Positions 44,273 through 54,231 of a stretch of 64,000 nt of DNA are shown here, piece by piece. Position 1 is the first letter of the stretch. Each line of letters starts with the position of its first letter. A program made the translations under genes and the position numbers. The notes beneath the pieces are model-generated. The model had not been told where the DNA came from. It ran no database searches and saw nothing but the letters and a program-made list of their open reading frames with translations. The DNA is from Spirochaetales bacterium (GTDB taxonomy: Bacteria > Spirochaetota > Spirochaetia > DSM-2461): the NCBI GenBank assembly GCA_003247135.1, contig QKAW01000030.1, positions 1-64,000 of the forward strand, read 5' to 3'.

Positions 44273-45136
44273 TTAATTTATATCCTCTAATAAATATTGC
44301 TTAACACCTTTCCATGTTAAACCCTTTAAATCCCTATTATAATCAATATCCCAATCCAAGGAATCACTTTTTATTATCTGTTTCAAATTAAATCCCTGGG
44401 AAATAACAACAAACTTCATTATTCCAGGCTTCAATGATTTTTGTGGACAGGAATATATACAGTTTAAGCAGAGTACGCATTTATTTGCAAAAGTTGGATA
44501 TTTTTCAACAATCGATATATTAGAAACAGGACATTTAGAAACACAAATACCGCAGCTATTACAATTCTGGTCTACCTTTATTTTTTTTCCAAAATAAGGT
44601 GCTCCCAAGTGTTCTAATTTTCCAAGAAATGTAAGAATCCTGTTTCCTAATAGTGGTTTAGTTAAATTAATCTTTCCACTTTCTAAATCATTTACGATAT
44701 ATGAGAGTTTAGATGGCAGAACTTCCAATAACTTTTTACTTACCTCATGTTTTGTTGGTACAATCCAGTTAGATGGCATTATAATCATTGTCTCATAAAA
44801 TGGATTAAATCCTCTCTTCATTAAAATCCTTTTAAGAGGCTCCCTACAGGAAAGATTAGGTGTAACTTCACCTCCCCCAGATACAGAGATTATCACTACT
44901 TTTGTAGACTCAACTGTTTTTAAAGATTTTGCCCAATTTAACACAGGTTCCGGAGCATTACATGCATGGACTACAAAACAGATAACAAGAAGATCAATAT
45001 CATTATCAATTGAAGGGTTATTTGTTACTTTAAAACACTCTGAAAGATGCCCTCTCCCCAGAAATTCCCTGTTTAAATTATTAGCAACTAGTTCTGTACA
45101 GCCGGTTCCAGAAAAATAGGCAATTTTAATCTTCAA
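44273..45136 (-). CDS. EFR1-type flavodoxin-ferredoxin protein
   Basis: 287 residues. The N-terminal 160 are flavodoxin-like (YFSGTGCTELVANNL; SVSGGGEVTPNLSCREPL). The C-terminal part holds two 4Fe-4S motifs (CNSCGICVSKCPVS and CVLCLNCIYSCPQ). EFR1 proteins are redox carriers of unknown partner in anaerobes. It overlaps the DUF4153 gene by 11 bases and touches jetA, so it links the membrane protein operon to the Wadjet operon. A functional link with Wadjet is only a guess from position. Confidence 0.85.
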   Translation of the reverse strand: MKIKIAYFSGTGCTELVANNLNREFLGRGHLSECFKVTNNPSIDNDIDLLVICFVVHACNAPEPVLNWAKSLKTVESTKVVIISVSGGGEVTPNLSCREPLKRILMKRGFNPFYETMIIMPSNWIVPTKHEVSKKLLEVLPSKLSYIVNDLESGKINLTKPLLGNRILTFLGKLEHLGAPYFGKKIKVDQNCNSCGICVSKCPVSNISIVEKYPTFANKCVLCLNCIYSCPQKSLKPGIMKFVVISQGFNLKQIIKSDSLDWDIDYNRDLKGLTWKGVKQYLLEDIN

Positions 45137-46796
45137 GAATTATACCCTTTACTAACATGGTTATCTCTATTCTTGATATAGATAACTCACTATTTATATA
45201 ATTACCTGAAAAATCATTTACAATAATATTGGGTATAGGTTTACTGTTTTTAAAACTGTAATAAATATCTTTAAAATCCAGACTGTATACCTCTTTATCC
45301 TTATTTAACAGAGTTATACCACTACTGTTAACAGAGCATCTTAAATTTTTATCTAAATTATAGGTATAGCCATTAACAATGTTGTCCTTAAATATATTTA
45401 AATAGATTAAAACTTCTCCATCATTAAGATAATTAACTTTAAACTCACTGGTTCCATAGTTAAATTTAGAATCCTTTACAACTTCTCTATCCAAATTTAA
45501 TTCACTAATTATTATACTTGCTGTTAAACTGTTTTGATCTTTAAAATATCTTTTTAATCTATTGGAATCATTTTTTTTATCCAAATAGTTAACAATACTT
45601 TTAAGCTCAATTATATCACCATCTGTTATTTTATTGGCTATTGAACTAATATGGAAAGAACTCTCTTCATTAGTAATATAGCCTGATAATATTCTGTTAA
45701 ATCTGTTTACCTGACTAAGAGTGGAAATATTGGAAAAGTTCCATGGACCAACAGATATTATAAATGATAATGCAGAAAATATTAGCAGAATAAATATGTA
45801 GCTCTTCTCACTTTTAAAAAGATTCACCACAGAGATTATAGTGAGCCAGAAACCGGCTACCAGTAAGAAATACCTGTTCTCTGTTATTCCGTAATCCCCT
45901 ATTCTGGTTAAAATAGCAATAAACAGCATTATTAATAAAGGAAGAATTATTACAAAAGTATATCTATAATAGCAATTATAAACTTTATGAAACTTCCTGA
46001 ATTTTGATATTAAAAAATTACACAGGATTCCAACCATGGAGAAACTAACTGTTAAATATGAGATAGTTCCCTTTGGAAGCTCCCTATTAAAAATAACCCT
46101 AATAAGGTAACTGTAAAGTATTACAAAATAGATTAATGTTAATGGAAAAACTATATATTTTATTAAAATATTAAGAAATTTACCTATTACTACTTCATTA
46201 TTTAAATCTTCACCCTTGGGAATATGGGATAAAAATAGAACCGGTGCGTATAAACCTGCAAAAAAGAGCCAGATTCTAAAATAGATCTCGTCATTAATAT
46301 TTAGATTAAAAAGAACATCCACTGCTGCTATTGCAGCTATTAGACCAAGATATGATATTAAGGAAAAAAGTGTAGATATTATAAGATTTTTTACAATAAT
46401 AAATAGAGTATTCCATACCCGAGTTTCATTATGACTATATATTAAAAAAGTTAATGGTATAAAAAAAATAACAGAGAGTGATAATAATACAACTCTTGAT
46501 ACAGCTTTTTCTGAAAAACTTCCATCTGTTGTTATATAATATAAAATTATTAAAAACAAACCTGCTACATTTAATAAAAGTTCTCTCTTTTTATTAATCT
46601 TTAGGTTTTCTGCTAATAATGATATTAATGTAAACAAAAATATTGCCAAGATTGAAACCAGTGTAAAATTTCTTACTAATGCAATTTCATTATCAACCAG
46701 TATTTCCCATAGAATCACAGATATTATACAGAATGCAATTGCTACAGGAAATCTGATTATTGCTTCTTTAATATTACCAAAAACTTTTTTAAACAT
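45126..46796 (-). CDS. DUF4153 integral membrane protein
   Basis: 556 residues. The first 350 hold about twelve hydrophobic segments. IWLFFAGLYAPVLFLSHIP and LTIISVVNLFKSEKSYIFIL are typical of DUF4153 proteins. The C-terminal 200 residues form a soluble domain with YLDKKNDSNRL and many beta strands. Function unknown in the family. AGGGG precedes the ATG, and the gene follows the DUF2202 gene by 11 bases. It may be co-transcribed with EFR1 and jetABCD. Confidence 0.75.
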   Translation of the reverse strand: MFKKVFGNIKEAIIRFPVAIAFCIISVILWEILVDNEIALVRNFTLVSILAIFLFTLISLLAENLKINKKRELLLNVAGLFLIILYYITTDGSFSEKAVSRVVLLSLSVIFFIPLTFLIYSHNETRVWNTLFIIVKNLIISTLFSLISYLGLIAAIAAVDVLFNLNINDEIYFRIWLFFAGLYAPVLFLSHIPKGEDLNNEVVIGKFLNILIKYIVFPLTLIYFVILYSYLIRVIFNRELPKGTISYLTVSFSMVGILCNFLISKFRKFHKVYNCYYRYTFVIILPLLIMLFIAILTRIGDYGITENRYFLLVAGFWLTIISVVNLFKSEKSYIFILLIFSALSFIISVGPWNFSNISTLSQVNRFNRILSGYITNEESSFHISSIANKITDGDIIELKSIVNYLDKKNDSNRLKRYFKDQNSLTASIIISELNLDREVVKDSKFNYGTSEFKVNYLNDGEVLIYLNIFKDNIVNGYTYNLDKNLRCSVNSSGITLLNKDKEVYSLDFKDIYYSFKNSKPIPNIIVNDFSGNYINSELSISRIEITMLVKGIILED

Positions 46797-46807
46797 TTAC
46801 ACCCCTT

Positions 46808-47332
46808 TTAGCTTCGACCTTTCCCGGAACCGGAACCATTTCCTATTGTGTTAGTGCTTAATCTTTTAAAAGCAGCTAAATGATTTTCTGATGCAGATTT
46901 TAGAAATTCAAAAACTGCCCTTACATCATCATTTAATTTCTCTTTCAGGAATTTCTCGTACATTGCTATATTTTTTATTTCAGCTTCTACTCCAACTTTT
47001 CCAGCCTCTGAAGATGTTTTAGGAATATAGAGATAGGGTTTTGTATCTACTTTAGGAATTTTAATATTGTAAGATTTATATAACTCTTCAAGTTTCTGTA
47101 TATGAGTTTTTTCTGATCCTATAATATTTGTAAAAGGTTTGGATACACCAAGATTTTTGACAAGTGTCTCATACTCTGTAAGAGCAAGATACTCATCCTG
47201 TAATGCATATAAAAGCATGGATTCAAGACTGAGTTTATTATTCTTTAATGCGCCATCTGCCCCAAAATCGGAGCTGAAAACCAAACCATTAACTACTACC
47301 AGAACTGTAAATAAAATTATTATCTTTTTCAT
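46808..47332 (-). CDS. secreted DUF2202 ferritin-like protein
   Basis: 174 residues with a signal peptide (about 1-21, ending VFSSD). The body is a four-helix ferritin-like domain of the DUF2202 family: LLYALQDEYLALTEYE, IIGSEKTHIQKLEELY, then EAEIKNIAMYEKFL and SASENHLAAFKRL. The paired Glu and His residues (YExL, ExxH, ExxH) could bind a di-iron centre. The tail is Gly-Ser-rich. GGAG lies ahead of the ATG. First gene of the run leading to the DUF4153 gene. Role unknown; oxidative or metal stress is plausible. Confidence 0.75.
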   Translation of the reverse strand: MKKIIILFTVLVVVNGLVFSSDFGADGALKNNKLSLESMLLYALQDEYLALTEYETLVKNLGVSKPFTNIIGSEKTHIQKLEELYKSYNIKIPKVDTKPYLYIPKTSSEAGKVGVEAEIKNIAMYEKFLKEKLNDDVRAVFEFLKSASENHLAAFKRLSTNTIGNGSGSGKGRS

Positions 47333-47401
47333 TTTATATCTCCTATTACTTTTTAAAATATATACTGAAAATATGAATATAATATAAATAATATATAGCT
47401 T

Positions 47402-47758
47402 TTAAAAATCCATAAAGGCTATGGATACTCCATCTGGATCCTTGAATTTGTATACATTGAGACCATTTGGCAATTGATAGTAGTTATACTCAATGTTAAA
47501 GTTATTTAACGTCTCAACTTTATCCTTAAGATTTTCAAACTGAAAAGTGAGTGTAACAGAACTCTGGCTCCTGTCTGGTGGTGGCATTCTATCATTTTTT
47601 ACAAGTTCAACTATTAAACTATTCTCGTTTTTTAACCAAATCAACTCTACAAAATCAGTTGGTTTTACTCTGCTCTCAACTTTAAAACCGAGAACTTCGG
47701 TGTAGAAATGTATAGATTCATCAACAGAATTAATACCAATTGTTATAAAACTCTTCAT
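47402..47758 (-). CDS. glyoxalase/VOC family protein
   Basis: 118 residues with the VOC (vicinal oxygen chelate) beta-alpha-beta-beta-beta pattern: IGINSVDESIHFYTEVLGFK, ELIWLKNENSLIVEL, and DPDGVSIAFMDF at the end. The metal ligands typical of glyoxalase I (Glu/His) are partly present (ELVKND, IEYNYY), so the reaction is uncertain. Its ATG overlaps the stop of the HD-hydrolase gene (TAATG), so the two genes are coupled. Confidence 0.75.
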   Translation of the reverse strand: MKSFITIGINSVDESIHFYTEVLGFKVESRVKPTDFVELIWLKNENSLIVELVKNDRMPPPDRSQSSVTLTFQFENLKDKVETLNNFNIEYNYYQLPNGLNVYKFKDPDGVSIAFMDF

Positions 47759-48336
47759 TATAGATCACCCTTCAATCCTATCTCTTCAGCTACCCTTCTC
47801 ATTCCTTTAATAGTAAGATCAATAACTTCCGATGTCTCCAGCCCCAGAATCTCTGCACCCTTTTCAATTAAACTTCGGTCTACCCCTGCAGCAAACCTCT
47901 TATCTTTCCACTTCTTTTTTACAGACTTTACTTCTGTATCCAGAATACTTTTAGATGGTCTAACCATAGCTGTTGTTGCTACAAGGCCGGTAAGTTCATC
48001 TATTGTATAGAGATATTTTTCCATAAGTGACACAGGTTCTACATCGGAACAGATTCCCCACCCGTGGCTGGCTACTGCTCTAATATAGTGCTCAGGCCAA
48101 CTATTCCGGGATAAAATCTCGTTACTTTTTTTACAGTGTTCATTAGGAAACATTTCATAATCAATATCATGAACTAACCCGACCACTCCCCATTCATCTG
48201 GATCCTCTCCATGCTTTTCTGCTAAATAACGCATTACAGCTTCCACAGATAGTGCATGTTTTAAAAGGCTGTCACTCTTGTTATACTCTTTAAAAAGTTC
48301 AAGGGCTTCATCTCTGGCTGGTACTTTTACTGACAT
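47758..48336 (-). CDS. HD domain phosphohydrolase
   Basis: 192 residues. The HD domain has the metal ligands in LKHALSVEAVMRYLAE, GLVHDIDYEMFP (HD pair), and later His residues in NEHCKKSNEI and AVASHGWGI. These fit a small cytoplasmic HD hydrolase acting on a nucleotide or phosphoester. A typical ATP-grasp or synthetase domain is absent. AGGAG lies upstream of the ATG. It is the first gene of a pair with the VOC protein. Substrate unknown. Confidence 0.8.
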   Translation of the reverse strand: MSVKVPARDEALELFKEYNKSDSLLKHALSVEAVMRYLAEKHGEDPDEWGVVGLVHDIDYEMFPNEHCKKSNEILSRNSWPEHYIRAVASHGWGICSDVEPVSLMEKYLYTIDELTGLVATTAMVRPSKSILDTEVKSVKKKWKDKRFAAGVDRSLIEKGAEILGLETSEVIDLTIKGMRRVAEEIGLKGDL

Positions 48337-48432
48337 ATAAATCTCCTGTAATATAAATACTTATCAAATAGAATAAAACTCTGAATTGACTTACCTAATT
48401 ATAATAACCAATGAGTAAAAAACAATAAAAAA

Positions 48433-48888
48433 TCAGGATTTTTTCCCTGTAAAACCATCAATTTCCAGCTTTAAAACTGTAATAAAATCAACCACTTTTG
48501 GTTTGTAAAAGTTTTCCATACTTCCATGGTGTCTCATCAGTATATCCAAGGCTTCAATTTTTTCATTATGATCTGTTATAAAATTCAGCCTTCCAAACCC
48601 AACAATAGATCTGAATTCTGATGTCCATTTGCAGGAAATATTTGGGTCTTTAATTAATTTATAACTGTCGTCTATCTCAAAGCCAACTCGGTTATTTGCT
48701 TTAATAAGATCTATCTTTCTTCCCTCAGGTGCACAATGCATATAAAGTGTATTATCTTTATAGCCGTAGTTCATAGGAACTATGTATGGGTAGTCGTTAT
48801 CAAAAAAAGCAATTCGGCACACCTGGGAGTTAAAAAAAATCTCCTCAAGATCCTTCTTATCAGTTATCTCTTTATCCTTTCTACGCAT
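48433..48888 (-). CDS. pyridoxamine 5'-phosphate oxidase-like flavin protein
   Basis: About 151 residues of the FMN-binding split-barrel family: FFNSQVCRIAFFDNDYPYIV, MNYGYKDNTLYMHCAPEGRK, and later CKWTSEFRSIVGFGRLNF. This is the Pyridox_ox_2 (nitroimidazole-resistance-like) group. The frame also opens at 48909, but the ATG at 48888 has AGGGGAG 5 bases upstream and the upstream promoter would start transcription near 48904, so 48888 is chosen. It is a single gene. Probably a flavin-dependent reductase or scavenger; substrate unknown. Confidence 0.8.
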   Translation of the reverse strand: MRRKDKEITDKKDLEEIFFNSQVCRIAFFDNDYPYIVPMNYGYKDNTLYMHCAPEGRKIDLIKANNRVGFEIDDSYKLIKDPNISCKWTSEFRSIVGFGRLNFITDHNEKIEALDILMRHHGSMENFYKPKVVDFITVLKLEIDGFTGKKS

Positions 48889-48910
48889 CAAAACTCCCCT
48901 AATAACCATT

Positions 48911-48939
48911 TTTATATATTAATAAAAAATATCTGTAAA
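48911..48939 (-). promoter_or_regulatory. promoter of the pyridoxamine-oxidase-like gene
   Basis: On the minus strand TTTACA (48934-48939), 17 bases and TATAAA (48911-48916). The predicted start near 48904 decides for the ATG at 48888 over 48909. Confidence 0.6.
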
Positions 48940-49033
48940 TAGATTTAAATAAAACATCTATCTTTATGAAATTATTATCTGGGATAAAAAAATAAAAAGA
49001 TTCAATAAGTTTTTTAACTAAGCAAGGTGAGTT

Positions 49034-49057
49034 GCTACCTCTTAAATATGAGGTAGC
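49034..49057 (-). terminator. hairpin after the phosphoglucomutase gene
   Basis: GCTACCTC and GAGGTAGC form an 8-bp stem with an 8-base loop, 13 bases beyond the pgm stop. No T run follows on the minus strand, so termination strength is doubtful. Confidence 0.4.
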
Positions 49058-49069
49058 TATAATCTTTAA

Positions 49070-50713
49070 TTATCCCTTTAAGGCTTCAGAAACAATAATC
49101 TGAGCTTCTTTTAGAATTAATTTTAAATGTTCATCCCCTTTAAAGCTTTCTGCATAAATCTTGTAAATGTCCTCAGTTCCTGACGGTCTTGCTGCAAACC
49201 AGCCATTTTCAGTAGTTACTTTCAATCCACCAATTTTTGCATCATTTGCTGGGGCATTTGTAAGTTTTCCAGTTATCTCTTCACCAGCCAATGTACTTGC
49301 TTTAACCTTGTCTGGAGAAAGAGTAGAAAGAATTGCTTTTTGATCTTTTGTTGCAGGAGCATCAATTCTTGTATATACAGGGTTTCCATATTTTTTAACA
49401 AGCTCCTGATAATGAATTCCCGGATCTTTCCCCGTAACTGCCGTAATTTCCGCTGCTAAAAGACAGAGTATTATTCCATCTTTATCTGTAGACCATGCTG
49501 TTCCGTCTTTTCTTAAAAAACTTCCCCCAGCACTCTCTTCTCCACCAAAACCATAAGAGCCATCTACTAAACCTTTTACAAACCACTTAAATCCAACAGG
49601 AACTTCTGCAAGGTTTTTATTTAAACCTTTTGCAACTCTATCAATCATTGAACTTGAAACCAGAGTTTTACCTATTGCAGCATTGGTGTTCCAATTTGGT
49701 CTATTTGTAAAAAGGTACTGAATAGCAACAGCCAAATAGTGGTTTGGGTTCATTAACCCAGCACTCGGAGTTACAATTCCATGTCTATCAAAATCAGGAT
49801 CATTACCAAATGCAAGATCGTAACTGTCCTTTAGTTCTATTAATGAGGCCATTGCATAGGGTGATGAACAGTCCATTCTTATAACCCCATCTTTATCAAC
49901 ACACATAAATTGAAATGTAGGATCAGGATAGTTATTAAAGACTGATATGTTAAGTCCATATTCTCTGGAAATAACTTCCCAATATGCTAAACCTGCACCC
50001 CCTAGCGCATCAGCTGCAATGTTCATATTTGCTTGCTTTATAGATTCCATATCAATAACATTTTTTAAATCTTTAACATAAGGTGTTATATAGTCGTAGG
50101 GTTTAATGCAACTCTTTTTAAGAGCCTCTTCATAAGTCACCTTTTTTATACCTTTTAAGTCATTTAAAAGATACTCATTCGCTTTATTAGCAATCCATGC
50201 TGTAATATCTGTATCGGCCGGACCTCCATCAATAGAGTTATATTTAATACCTCCATTATCCGGGGGATTATGAGAAGGAGTAATAACTATACCGTCTGCT
50301 AAATCACTATTTCTGTTTTTATTATAAGTAAGTATTGCATGGGAAATTACTGGCGTTGGTGTATACCCCATATTTTCCTGATAATTGGTTAGAATACCGT
50401 TACCAGCTAAAACTTCCAAAGCTGTAATTTGGGCAGCTTCTGATAGAGCATGAGTATCCATACCTATAAATAATGGACCGGTTATTCCTTTCTCACTTCT
50501 ATAATCGCACACAGCTTGCACAATAGAAAGTATATGGTTCTGATTAAAACTCTTTTTAAAACTACAACCTCGATGACCTGAAGTACCAAAACTAACTAGT
50601 TGATCCTTATTAGTAACATCTGGTTGCTTTGAATAATATGCAGCAATTAACGATGGTATATTAGTCAGTATACTTTTTGGTGCTTTCTTTCCTGCTAAAG
50701 GGTTTATTGACAT
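49070..50713 (-). CDS. pgm: phosphoglucomutase (alpha-D-phosphohexomutase)
   Basis: 547 residues. Interconverts glucose 1-phosphate and glucose 6-phosphate. FGTSGHRG is near residue 43, and the active-site phosphoserine is in [15 protein letters not shown] near 145. The metal-binding loop is DPDFDRHG, and the sugar-binding loop is [28 protein letters not shown] is the phosphate-binding end. The length fits the bacterial Pgm class. AAGGAG precedes the ATG. Single gene, divergent from a chemoreceptor gene. It feeds glycogen or nucleotide-sugar synthesis. Confidence 0.95.
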   Translation of the reverse strand: MSINPLAGKKAPKSILTNIPSLIAAYYSKQPDVTNKDQLVSFGTSGHRGCSFKKSFNQNHILSIVQAVCDYRSEKGITGPLFIGMDTHALSEAAQITALEVLAGNGILTNYQENMGYTPTPVISHAILTYNKNRNSDLADGIVITPSHNPPDNGGIKYNSIDGGPADTDITAWIANKANEYLLNDLKGIKKVTYEEALKKSCIKPYDYITPYVKDLKNVIDMESIKQANMNIAADALGGAGLAYWEVISREYGLNISVFNNYPDPTFQFMCVDKDGVIRMDCSSPYAMASLIELKDSYDLAFGNDPDFDRHGIVTPSAGLMNPNHYLAVAIQYLFTNRPNWNTNAAIGKTLVSSSMIDRVAKGLNKNLAEVPVGFKWFVKGLVDGSYGFGGEESAGGSFLRKDGTAWSTDKDGIILCLLAAEITAVTGKDPGIHYQELVKKYGNPVYTRIDAPATKDQKAILSTLSPDKVKASTLAGEEITGKLTNAPANDAKIGGLKVTTENGWFAARPSGTEDIYKIYAESFKGDEHLKLILKEAQIIVSEALKG

Positions 50714-50848
50714 TTTACTCTCCTTAATATTTTAAAATATCAAGTTTCAAAGATTCATTCAATAATAGAAAACCTTTTCTTTATTAGTTATTTTATAAAT
50801 AAATTGCGATTTGCAAAAAAACAGAGTAAATTTATCAAAGAGGTTTCC

Positions 50849-53200
50849 ATGAACATTAGCACAAAAATCAGAACCATAATTCTTATAGTTATTCTACTTA
50901 TCTCTTCTTCAATCTTATTAATGGTAAATATTGATCTTGTTAAACAAAATAGATTCGATATAGAAAAAATTACTGAAAGTGAATTTACTAAAGCTAAAGA
51001 TATTCTAAAGAACTATCTTGATATTTCAACTCAAATAATACTAAGGAAAATTGAAGATTCTACAAATATAGAATTTCTAAAGGAAAAATATGGAGATCAA
51101 TTAAAAAATACAATAGACAGCAGTGAATCCTTAATTAATAAAAAAGTGCAAATGTATAAAAATGGAGAACTTACTCTTAATCAGGCAAAGCTACAGGCTA
51201 TGGAAGATATTAAAAATATTAGATTCGATAATGGAACCGGTTATATTTGGATAAATGATACAACAAAACCTATTCCCAAAATGATTATGCATCCTATTCT
51301 ACCGGAACTTGATGGTACCCTTCTTGATGATAGCAGTTACAACTGTGCACTGGGAACCAATGAAAATTTATTTAAAGCTGCAGTAGATATTACAGAAAAA
51401 AATGGAAGCGGTTTTATTGACTATTTATGGCCTAAAAAGATAAACAATAATTTGACAGAAAAAAGACCTAAACTTTCTTATGTTAAATTAATTAAAGAGT
51501 TTAACTGGGTTATTGGTACGGGTATTTATATTGATGATGCAGTTGAAGATGCAAAAAGTGAATGTCTTCAGACTATATCTGCAATGAGATATGATAATCA
51601 AACAGGATATTTCTGGATTAATGATACCCTTGAGCCAATCCCCAATATGATAATGCACCCTGTATCTCCCGAATTAAATGGCAAATTGTTAAATAATCGT
51701 TCATATAACAAAGTAAAAAACAGTGGAAATAATATTTTCTCTGAATTTGTTTCTGTAGCAAAAAATAATGGTGAAGGATATGTAGAGTACCAGTGGCCAA
51801 AGCCATCCAGTGACGGAAATATATCAAAAGAGGAACCAAAACTCTCCTTTGTACGGCTTATAAAAGAGTGGAACTGGATAGTTGGAACAGGCTTTTATAT
51901 TGATGATATTTCCAAAAACGTAGAATCTAAAAAAGTTGAACTAGAGAAAAGACTTTTTAAGCTTACACTTCTTACTGTAACAATCGCAGTTATTGTAGCA
52001 GTCCTGCTAATAATTTTTTCTTCTTATGTAATTAACGAGATAATAAAACCAATTAGAATTTCATCGGAAATGTTGAATCAGATGTCCCAGGGGGAAGGTG
52101 ACCTTACAAATAGGCTAGTCTCTCATACCAAGGATGAAATAGGTCATTTATCAGTTAATTTTAATAACTTTATGGAAAAGCTAACGGATATAGTTAATCA
52201 GATAAAAACCAGCAGCCAGAAAAATCTTGAGATTAAAAATCTTTTAAGCAGTAGTACAGTTGCAACAACTGGAGAAATAAAGGATATAAATACTCAGATT
52301 TTATCAATGAAAGAGTTAATATTAAATTTAAACAGTAATATTAGTGAAACTGATTCGGATGTAAACCAGATTATTAAACAAGTTGAAGTACTGGACAAAA
52401 CAGTAGAAGATGAATCCAGTGCCATAGAAGAATCATCAGCTGCTATAAACCAGATGGTTGCATCTATAAATAGTGTTTCAAATATTACAAAATCTAAGAA
52501 TGATCTAATACAACACTTGTTAAACAAAACAGAAACAGGTGGTAAATTAATTGATAACAGTACTCATCTTGTTGAACTTGTTAATAATCAATTAGAAGAG
52601 ATTAAGGAAATAACAACAATAATAAATAAAATATCTTCTCAGACAAATCTGTTAGCAATGAATGCTGCTATTGAGGCAGCTCATGCGGGGGAAGCTGGTA
52701 AAGGTTTCTCGGTTGTTGCTGATGAAATTAGAAAACTGGCAACTACAACTTCAAGTAGTATTGGAGAAATATCCAATGTTATAAAAAGTGTAACTATCAA
52801 TATAAATGATAGTTCAAAGTCAAGTATAGAAGCAAAAAAGGCATTTAAACTGGTTGATTCAGATGTAAAGGAGTTTGCTCGGGGCTTAAATGAGATTACT
52901 TTGGCAACCCAGGAACTTTCAACAGGGGGTAACGAGATTCTGGAAGCCCTCCATCTTTTAAATAATGTATCCCTAGAGGTACAAGATACATCAAAAGAGC
53001 TAACAAAAATGTCGGAATCTATGAAGGTGAGTATGAAAAAAGCAAATCTGGTTACGGAATCAGTTACTGGCTCTATTGAAGAAGTTGTCTCTTCATCTAA
53101 AAAAATATCAAATACCATTACAGAAATGATTGAATACAATAATATTCTGGAAGAGACAACTGAAAAACTAAGCAGTGAAATCTCAAAATTTAAGACTTAA
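50849..53200 (+). CDS. methyl-accepting chemotaxis protein with two Cache domains
   Basis: 783 residues from the ATG at 50849, which has AGAGG 6 bases upstream; a frame from 50804 (ATT-type start region) is less likely. Membrane segments lie at about 9-29 and 370-392. Between them are two homologous Cache_2 sensor repeats (IRFDNGTGYIWINDTTKPIP and MRYDNQTGYFWINDTLEPIP). A HAMP domain and the signalling domain follow, with the conserved tip [20 protein letters not shown] intact. It detects small extracellular ligands (often carboxylates) and controls CheA. Its stop touches that of the convergent thioredoxin gene. Confidence 0.93.
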   Translation: MNISTKIRTIILIVILLISSSILLMVNIDLVKQNRFDIEKITESEFTKAKDILKNYLDISTQIILRKIEDSTNIEFLKEKYGDQLKNTIDSSESLINKKVQMYKNGELTLNQAKLQAMEDIKNIRFDNGTGYIWINDTTKPIPKMIMHPILPELDGTLLDDSSYNCALGTNENLFKAAVDITEKNGSGFIDYLWPKKINNNLTEKRPKLSYVKLIKEFNWVIGTGIYIDDAVEDAKSECLQTISAMRYDNQTGYFWINDTLEPIPNMIMHPVSPELNGKLLNNRSYNKVKNSGNNIFSEFVSVAKNNGEGYVEYQWPKPSSDGNISKEEPKLSFVRLIKEWNWIVGTGFYIDDISKNVESKKVELEKRLFKLTLLTVTIAVIVAVLLIIFSSYVINEIIKPIRISSEMLNQMSQGEGDLTNRLVSHTKDEIGHLSVNFNNFMEKLTDIVNQIKTSSQKNLEIKNLLSSSTVATTGEIKDINTQILSMKELILNLNSNISETDSDVNQIIKQVEVLDKTVEDESSAIEESSAAINQMVASINSVSNITKSKNDLIQHLLNKTETGGKLIDNSTHLVELVNNQLEEIKEITTIINKISSQTNLLAMNAAIEAAHAGEAGKGFSVVADEIRKLATTTSSSIGEISNVIKSVTININDSSKSSIEAKKAFKLVDSDVKEFARGLNEITLATQELSTGGNEILEALHLLNNVSLEVQDTSKELTKMSESMKVSMKKANLVTESVTGSIEEVVSSSKKISNTITEMIEYNNILEETTEKLSSEISKFKT

Positions 53201-53728
53201 CTACAAAAGGTCTTTAAGAATTTTAATAACTCCATCACTGTCCCAATCGTGGGCTCCAATTTTACCACCAATTATTTTACCCTCTTTATCGATTATATAA
53301 GTAGCAGGAATTGCATTTGCTCCATACATTCGCCCTACACTACTACCGATATCAAGAAGTATTTCCATTGTAAGATTTTCTTCTTTTACAAATTTCTCTA
53401 CTGTATCTCGTGTCTCACCAACATCTACAGCTAAAACGACAATATCCAGATCCTTGGTTTTTTTATGAAGGTTTTCAAGATCAGGCATCTCTGCCCGGCA
53501 TGGAGGGCACCATGTAGCCCAGAAATTCAAAACCACTACTTTTCCCCGATAATCTTTAAGTGATACACTTTTATTATCCATGTTTCTCAATATAAAATCC
53601 GGGGCATCAGCAATCTTTTTTATAGGACTTAGACCCTCTTTTCTAAAATCATCATAGTTTACTTCTTTGGAATTTAGTAAAAAAGATGCAAGTATTATTA
53701 GAATAAAATAGATAGATTTTCTACTCAT
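53201..53728 (-). CDS. TlpA-like membrane-anchored thioredoxin
   Basis: About 175 residues. A signal anchor or signal peptide is at 3-20. The redoxin fold holds VVLNFWATWCPPCRAEMPDL, whose WCPPC carries the redox cysteines. NAIPATYIIDKEGKII contains the cis-Pro. It reduces disulfides in extracytoplasmic proteins, for example during cytochrome or metalloprotein assembly. The ATG at 53728 is chosen because AGAGGTGG lies just upstream; the frame also opens 9 bases earlier at a GTG inside that element. Single gene. Confidence 0.85.
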   Translation of the reverse strand: MSRKSIYFILIILASFLLNSKEVNYDDFRKEGLSPIKKIADAPDFILRNMDNKSVSLKDYRGKVVVLNFWATWCPPCRAEMPDLENLHKKTKDLDIVVLAVDVGETRDTVEKFVKEENLTMEILLDIGSSVGRMYGANAIPATYIIDKEGKIIGGKIGAHDWDSDGVIKILKDLL

Positions 53729-53792
53729 AATTTCCACCTCTAGTTATAATCTAACGTATTATATGTAAGTAGACAATAGTAAAAAGAGCTTA

Positions 53793-54134
53793 TTAGGAAT
53801 AATTACTATTAAAATAAGATTTATACTCAGGCCAAAGTATATTATCTACAAAATAACCGGGAACTTTTGCAAGTATTACAGGGTCACCGTATTTACTTTT
53901 TCTATACTCATTAAGTTCATATTTTTTTAGTATATTAATAAAAATTTCAAGATTAGTGCTATTTTTTAATGAAAACTTATACTCCTGGGAAGAAATATCA
54001 GGATTACAGGATTTCATTTTTCTTAGTAGTCTGGCTTTTGCCTTTATAGCAGACTGCTTTTCACCCTCAGTTTTTGCTCCTTTCTGCAAAGCATTCAACT
54101 TGTTTAGTTTTTCCTGAAAATCTTTAATATCCAT
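53793..54134 (-). CDS. small protein of unknown function
   Basis: 113 residues, rich in Lys and Asn, with no signal peptide and no membrane segment. The first 45 residues form a helical pattern (KLNALQKGAKTEGEKQSAIK) that faintly recalls DUF2786-type proteins, but I do not claim membership. The C-terminal half includes YRKSKYGDPVILAKVPGYF. AAGAGG precedes the ATG. It is divergent from the EAL gene, with a strong inverted repeat between them. Probably a real gene, since the spacing and ribosome-binding site are good. Confidence 0.55.
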   Translation of the reverse strand: MDIKDFQEKLNKLNALQKGAKTEGEKQSAIKAKARLLRKMKSCNPDISSQEYKFSLKNSTNLEIFINILKKYELNEYRKSKYGDPVILAKVPGYFVDNILWPEYKSYFNSNYS

Positions 54135-54231
54135 ATAAAACCTCTTCTTAATAAATTTATCGGATATTAGACAATTAAATTTAAAAAATTATTTCATGAT
54201 TGTTACCAACATTAATGTCGCTTATTTTTCA

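Noticed and set aside
49034-49057. Strong terminator for the phosphoglucomutase gene
   Set aside because: The stem is good but there is no T run on the minus strand, so it is kept only as a low-confidence hairpin.
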